Source: Selaginella moellendorffii
Taxonomy: Eukaryota; Streptophyta; Lycopodiopsida; Selaginellales; Selaginellaceae
Direction of reading: 5' to 3'
DNA length: 64,000 nucleotides
NCBI RefSeq assembly: GCF_000143415.4
Contig: NW_003314377.1
Span: 138,240 to 202,239, forward strand
The first letter of the stretch is position 1; each line of letters begins with the position of its first letter. A program made the translations under genes and the position numbers. Positions 57,079-64,000 of this stretch are shown one piece after another. The notes under the pieces were generated by a model that worked only from the letters and a program-made list of their open reading frames with translations, had not been told where the DNA came from and did no database searches.

Positions 57079-60000
57079 TCATCCGCACCACAAGGAACTA
57101 GCATCGTCATCACTGCACTCATCCTCATCACTACTCTCATCATCCTCATCACTGGGTTTGTAGTCCGGATCAAAACTTCCTCTTGTTTGCTTTCCTTGCC
57201 AACTGCAACTTGCAGCAGCTAGCATCGGTGTGTCCCTCACAGCGCTTAATAAGCCTACACAAATCATAAAAACTAATAAAAACAAAAAGAAAAGCATCAA
57301 TTACTTACCAAATGGACTCTGCTGTGGATACACGTATTGACCTCCATCAGCCTCTGGCACAACCATCCTGTTGGAACTTTTGACTTTGGAAATCACGTTA
57401 TACAATGGTTGATCGGTCATAAGAACCATGGCGTAATTGCCATCTGAAACGACACACAATAAACCAACCGACAAATAAAAACTAAGTACCTGCCATCCAT
57501 TGCTCTATCGTCCATATCTTCTTCAGAAAGTCTTCTTCCCACCTGGCTTGCTGTCCTTCATAAACGTCCGTGCGTTTGCTCTCAATAAATAAAAAAAAGT
57601 CCTGCAGCTTGTTCTCAAGATCCACCAGCTGCAGATGGATGAAGCTATCAGGTCCGTGGTTGCCAACCCAATAAAAATGCTGCCTGTCCTCTCTTAGAAA
57701 GGCCTGAAATACGTCTGCTGTATGTATCTGATGGGGCTGACGTTTTGGAGGTCCAAACGTTGCACCAGCTGGCAACTGGAACTTCAAAGCTTGCATATTT
57801 GCAGGAAGGACGAAATTGAAGGGGAGGATGTCTTTGAGTGTGAACTCAAATACTGTCTCCTTCTTCTCGTGATCATGAAAAAGCTTACCCATGTATATCA
57901 TGAAGACAATGCACATAAGGTCTGATACCTCCTTAACAGAATCCAGTATAGGAGGCCATAAATGTTTCAGCTCCGCCACATGTAAGTTCTCGATAAGATG
58001 GTAAATAAGGAGTGGAGAGAACATGATGGAAAACGAGCGCATTCCATTCCTCACGTCTTCCTGTTTCGATAATTTTATCTGCTTATTGGGTGGCGGCTCC
58101 TGTACAGTAACACCACATAAGCACTCACATAAACTTCTGAAATATCAGAAAAGTACCTCGTTGCGTAAGAGTCCAACTAAACCGCAAGACTCTAAAAATC
58201 CCCACTTATCTTTGTATCTACTACCTGGCCAAACTAGGTCCTCCCGACTGATCAGGGTCCCCAACAGCGCAACATAAAGAGCTCGTAGCACCAACAAATA
58301 CCTCTTGTCCACAAGGTAGTGAAAATAATAACCGCGTTTGATAGTACTCCACGCGTTCCTTATTGTATCACGGAGATCGGTTTGGCTGAGATCTTGATTC
58401 ACCTGTAACAAGCATACAGTTTTCTCATCAAGAAAAAGGACAAAAAAGAACGGAAGAAACCTTTTCGTAGAACTTCGAAGCTTCAAGATGAGGGTGCTCA
58501 GGCATCAACCCTCTCAAAAGGTGATTAAGCATGCGAGGATTCCCTCCTGATAACTTTATCAGCTTCCTTAGTCCGTCCTTCAACTCAAATGGCTTCTCCA
58601 TGCCGAGAGTATTTCCTAGTCTTGAAAGGAAGATCGTCGTTACGTCTACCACCTCCTCCTCCTTCAGAGGCCTAATAGGTATAAAAATACTTGTTACCTT
58701 CTCTGTGTAACGCATTGTGGCCCCAGAAAATCGGGTCGTTGCTACTTGAAGTACAGGAAACGTCATGCCACCTCGGTTACTTTTGATATGTCGAACGTAG
58801 GCCGAGAAAGCTTCATGAATCCAGGACGATGCAGCTGGGAGACCTCGCTGAGGTCGGGCCTTGTTGACTTCATCGAAAAACCAAGATAGAAAAATTCGCT
58901 TGTCGGCAGGAACCTTAAGACCGGTTCGAATGAAGTCGATCACATCTCCGAAAGTCAGCACATTCCTCAGGCCCGGAAACATGTCATCCAACTCCTTGAG
59001 AAAATCAGCATATGCAGTCGTATTCATTGGACAAAGGGCTGCATGCAAGGACCGAAGCGCCAAAACCTGTGCGCCTTCCAGGCCGTTCTCGAGCAGAAGT
59101 GCACCCCCCGCCATGGTCGTTTCAACCGAATGGTACATACTAAGATCTTTGCCAGTCTCCAGCACGTTGTTCACCATTTCCTTGAACTGAGTGGCAAGCC
59201 CACTGTAACCTAGCTGGTCCTCGAGAATGGCATCTATAGTCCCTGTTTTTGTGTCCCTCTCCCACGCTTCTCTGAGAAGAGCTGAGAGACATGTCCCGAC
59301 AGTTGTTTTGCCTGCTCCGGGGAATCCGATGACCATCAACATGAACTCTTTTCGTTCGAAATCTGAGGCACTGGAAGTCTTGTTCATGAAAGTTGCAAAG
59401 ACCCGTGCAGTGGCAGCCATAAGATGCTGAATCATCTCCTCCCTTCCGACCAAAGTAAAATAATCTCCGAAGTCCGTCTGTAAACACGGCTGCCCACCGT
59501 TGTCCACAAGAGGCAACTTGTAGCCTGGCACCCTCCTCGCCGGCATTCCGTGAAAAACCCTTGCATCCTCCAGTTGTTTCGTGTATACATCCAGCAACCT
59601 CGACACTACAACACAAACTTGTCAGTAGTAGAAGCAAAAAGTAAAAGACGCCAAAAACGATAGCCACAGTATACACCAACACATTAAGCAGAAAACCATA
59701 CGAAGAGACCATGATGCCACAGATGCCGAGAACCCAGGTAACACGTTCTACAAGCTACACAAGACGCCATGTCGACAGCCACCAACAAAGGCAACAGCCG
59801 ATCACAATCACACAGACACCATAGCCCCAGCTATAGCCGCACTAGCACCACGACAAGTAAAACGCCAAGTTGCAGCCAAGTCGTGGTTTTGCTCAGCAAG
59901 TGCTTACCTGGCGCAGCTTGAAGGGTTATCGGCGGGGCCTCTGAAACAGAAATATAAACTTGTCAGTACTCGGCAATAGCCAGCGGGGCAAGCACAAAAC

Positions 60001-60372
60001 AGCGCGAATAGCCCATGCGAGGAGGCAAAAACAGAAGAAACGATCAAAGCAGACTCCTAAGAGACCAAGATTCCAGCAGAACGAGCACATCCCAGGCACC
60101 AAATACACACCAAAATGCTACGTACGTGTAGGAGCCTTTGTTGCCCGAATAGTATGAGAAGATCCAGGCACATACGTAGACCTGCTCAGGCCGTCTTCCC
60201 CTGCCTGTAGACGTCTCCACCTGACCCTCCCTTGCTCATAGCGCTTCACACTGATAAAGACAGCCGAGAACTCCTGGAGAACATCATTTACTGCCACTCT
60301 ACCATCGTTAAGGTAAAACTCGCAACCTTCTGCCCCATCTATGTCTTCAATGAACTCTACAATCTCCTCCAT
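57079..60372 (-). CDS. Crinkler/RHS-like P-loop NTPase with PD-(D/E)XK-like nuclease motif
   Basis: Seven exons (60126-60372, 59908-59940, 58461-59605, 58157-58402, 57490-58099, 57309-57443, 57079-57254) give 863 residues in unbroken frame. Residues 1-82 form an unassigned N-terminal domain (MEEIVEFIEDIDGAEGCEFY). A P-loop NTPase follows: Walker A GFPGAGKTT at about 187-195, Walker B-like IFLSWFFDE at about 331-339, and ISGGNPRML-like LSGGNPRMLNHLLRGL after a sensor region. Around residues 705-732 an Asp (GPDSFIHLQL) is followed 22 residues later by FFLFIESK, the D..ExK pattern of restriction-type nucleases. The C-terminus is very acidic (DEDDESSDEDECSDDD). The architecture matches the NTPase-plus-nuclease class shared by RHS elements and Crinkler-type proteins, some of which occur in plants. 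Host role unknown. The family link is inference. Confidence 0.75.
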
Positions 60373-60534
60373 ACTGTTAACCCTAGCCGGCTGTCCGGGT
60401 ATATTCAGTCTGATCCTTCAGACATAGAAGTCTACTTGGTGCTTTTGGTGTTAATGATCGATGAGAGGCGGTGCTGCTGGTCAGAGTAGCAGAATTGGTT
60501 GCAATGGGAGGATCCAATTGTGTGTGATCGTGCA

Positions 60535-61850
60535 TCAATTGCCAATTCTGGGCATCTGGGAGATTCGAGGAGGATATTTGATGGCTAGCTGGAATGCGAT
60601 GCTTTCGGTATATGCTCGGGCCGGATGTTTCCCAGATGCCACAGGAATTTTCGATGCCATGCAAGCAAAGAATCTAGTCTCGTGGACTGCCATGTGTGTG
60701 CGCATATTCCAAGCACGGGCATCTAGACGAGGCAAAGATTTTTCTTGGTGCTATGCCCGCGTGGAATGCTGTTTCCTTGATAGCGATAATCGTTGCATGT
60801 GGTTTAGCTCGGGGTAATCAGCTGTTTGAGATTACGGAAGCCAAAACTTTGGTGGCGTGGAATAATACTCGCCGCAAATGCCCACTTTGCGATTTCTCTG
60901 GTGATCTTTCGTGCGATGCCGCAGTGGGATCTGGTTTCGTGGATCACGCTACTGGGTGGAATTTCTAGCGATCTTGATGCTCTGCTCGAGATTTTCCACG
61001 CAATGCCCAAGCACGGCATCGCGCTGCTATCGGCTCACGCGACTAGAGGCGATGCCCAACTCGTGTTTGAGCGGATGCCGGAGAGAAATTTTGATCTCCT
61101 GGATCGCGATGCTCAATGCATGGATCTTGTGCGGCGACCTGGAACTCGCGAGAGAGCTCTTCGATCCCATGCCGGTGAGGAACCTGTTTCTCGAACCGCG
61201 ATGATCGATGCGTATTCACAGCGAGGCGATCCGTGCCAGGCCAGGAGCCTCTTCGCCCAGATGGCGGAGCAGAGCCTGGCCTCCTGGAACGCGATTCTTT
61301 CCAGCATCGCGCGCTTTGGAGATCTGGAAGAAGCCCGAGAGATCTTCGAGAGGATGCCGCAGTGGAATTCTTTGTCCTGGAACGCAATGCCGGCCGCCTA
61401 CACCCTGTCCGGAAAGAATCTGGAAGAAGCCCAGGCGCTGTTCGCCAAGATCCCCCGCAACCAGCTCTCTTGGAACCTGATGCTCACAGCCGCTGAATCA
61501 TCGCTGGAGCTCTTCGCATTGATGCCGGAGCGCGACGTCGTATCCTGGACTGCACAGCATTTGCCCGCGCTCACGGACAAGCACTGTCCAGTGGGATTCC
61601 CGGGGTTGATGAACACTAGAGCTCGGGGCTGCAGAGCTCCCGCGCGGAGAAGCTCTGAATCCCATCGCCTGGGCCACGCTCCTGGCGCCCTGATCCATTC
61701 CCCGCGACCATGGTCGCGACCACGGCGTGACGCCCACTACGGCTGCATGGGACGTTTGTGGATGATGGGGTTTGTAGATGGAATGATACGGAGGGCGATA
61801 GGTGTGGTACGGAGGTGGCCGGGGTGGATCCAGATGCCGCTGCGCTAACG
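60535..61850 (+). pseudogene. Full-length but decayed copy of PPR gene 50078
   Basis: Follows the intact gene from its first repeat (GHLGDSRRIFDG) to near its end. Repeats are readable (QMAEQSLASWNAILSSIARF, MPQWNSLSWNAMPAAYTLSG) but lie in shifting frames, with deletions near 60580, 60810, 61030, 61490 and after 61560. A 340-codon frame from 60826 survives by chance compensation and carries non-PPR stretches. The last third is shuffled and shortened. It lies divergent from the NTPase gene and convergent with thaumatin-like copy 2. Confidence 0.85.
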
Positions 61851-61955
61851 TATCGATCTCGCGAGTTGGAATTGGAACGCGTGACAAGATTTTTGCTCAA
61901 TAAGGACTAGAATTTATTTATAATCGTTTATAAAGTGATTGAATAACACCATCGC

Positions 61956-62522
61956 TCACGGGCAGAACGTAATGGTGAAAGTTCCTCCGGTTCCAGTGGC
62001 AAAAGTCTTGGTGTTGTCACCAGACCAGCTATAAGCATCCGGGCATGAGGCACGGACGTTCTGTGCATACTGGGAGTTTGGATCGTCGCGGTTGGGACTG
62101 GTACAAACATTCCCATTCGTGTTCTCGGGAGGACAAGTCGAAGCCTCCGCTCGGCAAGTCAGTCCCCTGCCAGATCCAGTGATGCTCATCCCAGTGCCGA
62201 TGAAGAAGCCATCCACGGCGCTGATGTCGTAGAAGTCATTGTTGCTGTTGCTGTTGATAGAGAACTCGGCCAGGAGGCCAGGAGTTCCAGTGCCGATGTT
62301 TCCCCCCCAGAGATCCGGAGGACTCAGTGCGCGAGATTGTCCGGGGGCGAGAGTGAATCCGGAGGTTCCGATCGAGGGGCCGGGGTTCTCGCGGACGACA
62401 ATGTTCTGCGAGCCTCCGCAGCTATTGACAACGTTGAAGGAAGTGGCTGCTGCGAGTGGGATTGCTGCAAAACAATGGCCTAGAGCAACAAGAGCAACTA
62501 GGATGGCAGTAGAGCTTGCCAT
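61956..62522 (-). CDS. Small thaumatin-like protein, copy 2
   Basis: 188 residues, single exon, differing from copy 1 only in the signal peptide (LGHCF for LSHCF) and at LAPGQSRALSP for LAPGESRSLSP. Six Cys in the mature part, same acidic residues, same ending FTITFCP. The frame is open upstream to 62663, but the Met at 62522 begins the signal peptide and matches copy 1, and the TATA box lies inside that extension. Near-identity of both genes and their promoters indicates recent duplication or gene conversion. Confidence 0.92.
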   Translation of the reverse strand: MASSTAILVALVALGHCFAAIPLAAATSFNVVNSCGGSQNIVVRENPGPSIGTSGFTLAPGQSRALSPPDLWGGNIGTGTPGLLAEFSINSNSNNDFYDISAVDGFFIGTGMSITGSGRGLTCRAEASTCPPENTNGNVCTSPNRDDPNSQYAQNVRASCPDAYSWSGDNTKTFATGTGGTFTITFCP

Positions 62523-62568
62523 TGGAACTGTGTATGCTGTAATATATTTCTGTGAGTTTCTTTGAGGA

Positions 62569-62576
62569 TTTATATA
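62569..62576 (-). promoter_or_regulatory. TATA box of thaumatin-like copy 2
   Basis: TATATAAA on the minus strand about 47 bp before the ATG, in a promoter nearly identical to that of copy 1. Confidence 0.6.
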
Positions 62577-63297
62577 GTCTAGAGATATTAGTGAAGGTGA
62601 AAGAGTTTGTCGACCACACGCAAAGAAATACCACCCGTGAATAGCGAGAGTTTGGCCAAGCAAAAAAAATCTTTTCTTTACGTCACTAGACTCTGAAAGT
62701 CATGTTCATGGCTTAAGTTTTGCATCATATAATTACGGACAAATGAGAATATCCGTGCTTTGAATATTGAGTCAAGAATCTGCTGCCAAACTTTGTGAAC
62801 TAATGCCAGCTCAATAACTCCTAGTCTCACATTTGGGATTTTTTTCTATGGCTAACTAATAACTAACCCTTTTAAGTATTAGTTAGCACAGTTTATTAGC
62901 CATATAAATTCTTCAATTATTTTTTTAGCATGGCCAAAATAGAAGGGAATAACCCATCGGTTAGAATAATAATCTATAAAATAAAAATTTATAATAACAT
63001 CAATTACATTGAAAAATAATAAAAAATTAACATTATTTTATAATCTTTCTTACATCAAAAAATGAAAATTATTATAACACAAAAAAAGAGTATTATAGTT
63101 GTCAAAGTGGTTAATGTTTTAAACAAAAATTTGATTGTGTTTTGAATTTTCACAAATTTTGCAAAACAATGAATGTACATATTCCTGCAGAGAGAAAAAA
63201 GAAAGAAAAACAATCAATCTTACCGCAAGTTCTTGCGTTTGCATTGCCAGTTTTTATGTATATAGAGGCTCGGTCGATCGATCCTGTATGAACAAAC
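62577..63297. other. AT-rich spacer
   Basis: The first ~250 bp are shared with the upstream flank of thaumatin-like copy 1. From 62850 to 63180 it is strongly AT-rich with no coding potential. The remainder is the 3' flank of the kinase gene. Confidence 0.5.
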
Positions 63298-64000
63298 TCA
63301 CATTGACAGCATCTCCATCATCTGGACAACGGCAGCCATGGACGGCCTCCTGCTCGGATCCTGCGCAGTGCACAGCAGCCCGATCCTGAAAACCTGCATG
63401 ATCTCGGCCTCTGGAAACGAGCTCATCTCATGGTCCAGGCACTGCAAGCCCCGCCCCTGCTCGAACGCCGCCTTGGCATACTCGCACAGCACCACCGCGT
63501 CCGTCTCCAAGTTTTGCACGGGCCTCCTCCCGGTGACCAGCTCCAGCAGCACCACCCCAAAGCTGTAGACGTCGCATTTGTCCGTCAGCCTCAGGTTCTG
63601 GACTGCCATCTCCGGCGCAACGTATCCCACCGCCAGCTCCAGCTTCCGGTCGGTCATGTACGTGTCCAGCTTCGGCAAAAGCCTCCGCAGGCCATAGTCC
63701 GAGATGTGAGGCTCAAACTCGTCGTCCAGAAGGATGTTGGTCGACTTCAAGTTGAAGAGGAGGACCTGTGGCCTGCAGTCGTGGTGAAGGTAAGCCAGCC
63801 CCCTCGCGGCGCCCAAGGCGATCTTGAACCGTCTCCACCAAGGCAATGGTAGCTGGCCTTCCATGCGCTGGTGTAAGTGATGGAAGAGACTGTCGTTGGG
63901 GAGGTACTCGGTTAGCAGCAGCTTTGTTGGAGGAGACCAGTAGTATCCTTCCAGCGTCACCACGTTCCTGTGCTTTACGTTCTTGAGGATCGCTATTTCC
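63298..64000 (-). CDS. LRR receptor-like kinase, kinase-domain C-terminal part (partial)
   Basis: Continues beyond the right edge; 63298 is the stop. The visible 233 residues begin [20 protein letters not shown] and include [85 protein letters not shown] and [17 protein letters not shown], ending [17 protein letters not shown]. It resembles the IRK/PXC-type LRR kinases. The HRD catalytic Asp is replaced (LFNLK) and DFG is DYG, so it is likely a weak or dead kinase. No ATG is visible; the frame runs off the window. Confidence 0.9.
   Translation of the reverse strand, partial: EIAILKNVKHRNVVTLEGYYWSPPTKLLLTEYLPNDSLFHHLHQRMEGQLPLPWWRRFKIALGAARGLAYLHHDCRPQVLLFNLKSTNILLDDEFEPHISDYGLRRLLPKLDTYMTDRKLELAVGYVAPEMAVQNLRLTDKCDVYSFGVVLLELVTGRRPVQNLETDAVVLCEYAKAAFEQGRGLQCLDHEMSSFPEAEIMQVFRIGLLCTAQDPSRRPSMAAVVQMMEMLSM

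Noticed and set aside
1-64000. CRISPR array, bacterial operon or intact autonomous transposon
   Set aside because: No regularly spaced repeats, no operon-like gene packing, and no transposase, integrase or reverse transcriptase motif was found.

Overview
This window looks like nuclear DNA of a seedless vascular plant, most likely a Selaginella-type lycophyte. The evidence is direct: nearly every multi-exon gene has very short introns (about 45-120 bp), and the proteins are land-plant types (SKIP17-like, HOTHEAD-like, SAUR, NAT, AP-4 beta, DXO1, CSP41A). Two further traits fit a lycophyte: a nuclear MurF (plastid peptidoglycan synthesis) and a MYCBPAP ciliary protein (swimming sperm). Species assignment is inference; I ran no search.

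Layout. 1-1.3 kb: no intact gene, one small relic ORF. 1.9-3.4 kb (-): decayed Notchless (NLE) WD40 pseudogene that kept its introns. 3.6-5.1 kb (+): CSP41A. 5.35-5.72 kb (+): small unknown protein, paralogous to the relic at 1.07 kb. 5.75-7.12 kb: two 243-bp tRNA-derived repeats bracket a TPP riboswitch inside an intron-like unit and a broken piece of CSP41A. 7.5-9.3 kb (+): intronless PLS-type PPR gene. 9.3-11.5 kb (+): DXO1. 12.3-14.7 kb (+): heparanase-like GH79. 15.2-16.2 kb (+): TLC-domain protein. 16.2-16.8 kb (-): RraA-like. 17.6-19.4 kb (+): HOTHEAD-like oxidoreductase. 19.5-21.1 kb (-): MurF. 21.2-21.3 kb (-): initiator tRNA-Met. 21.4-24.4 kb (+): AP-4 beta. 24.6-25.1 kb (-): SAUR. 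26.0-26.9 kb (-): YjbQ/UPF0047. 27.0-30.8 kb (-): pantothenate kinase fused to a DUF89 phosphatase. 31.1-33.6 kb (+): malectin-like/LRR receptor-like protein. 33.7-35.9 kb (+): SKIP17-like. 36.0-38.9 kb (-): MYCBPAP. 39.3-41.2 kb (+): P-class PPR. 41.7-43.9 kb (+): nucleobase-ascorbate transporter. 44.2-46.1 kb (+): PhoD-like phosphatase. 46.3-48.7 kb (+): xylose isomerase.

From 48.7 to 62.5 kb the DNA is a patchwork of local duplications. A cassette of (+) PPR gene plus (-) small thaumatin-like gene appears three times in different states of decay. Pieces of the xylose isomerase 3' end recur five times, and an unidentified minus-strand ORF recurs three times. Within the patchwork at 57.1-60.4 kb (-) lies an intact seven-exon gene for a P-loop NTPase followed by a PD-(D/E)XK-like motif, resembling the Crinkler/RHS class; this is the most novel protein here. 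The window ends in the kinase domain of an LRR receptor-like kinase (-) whose catalytic HRD Asp is Asn.

The genes do not form an operon-like unit; they are ordinary independent plant genes. Several pairs are divergent across short gaps (PANK/RLP, MYCBPAP/PPR, MurF/AP-4 beta, NLE relic/CSP41A). Four introns appear to be of the GC-AG class.
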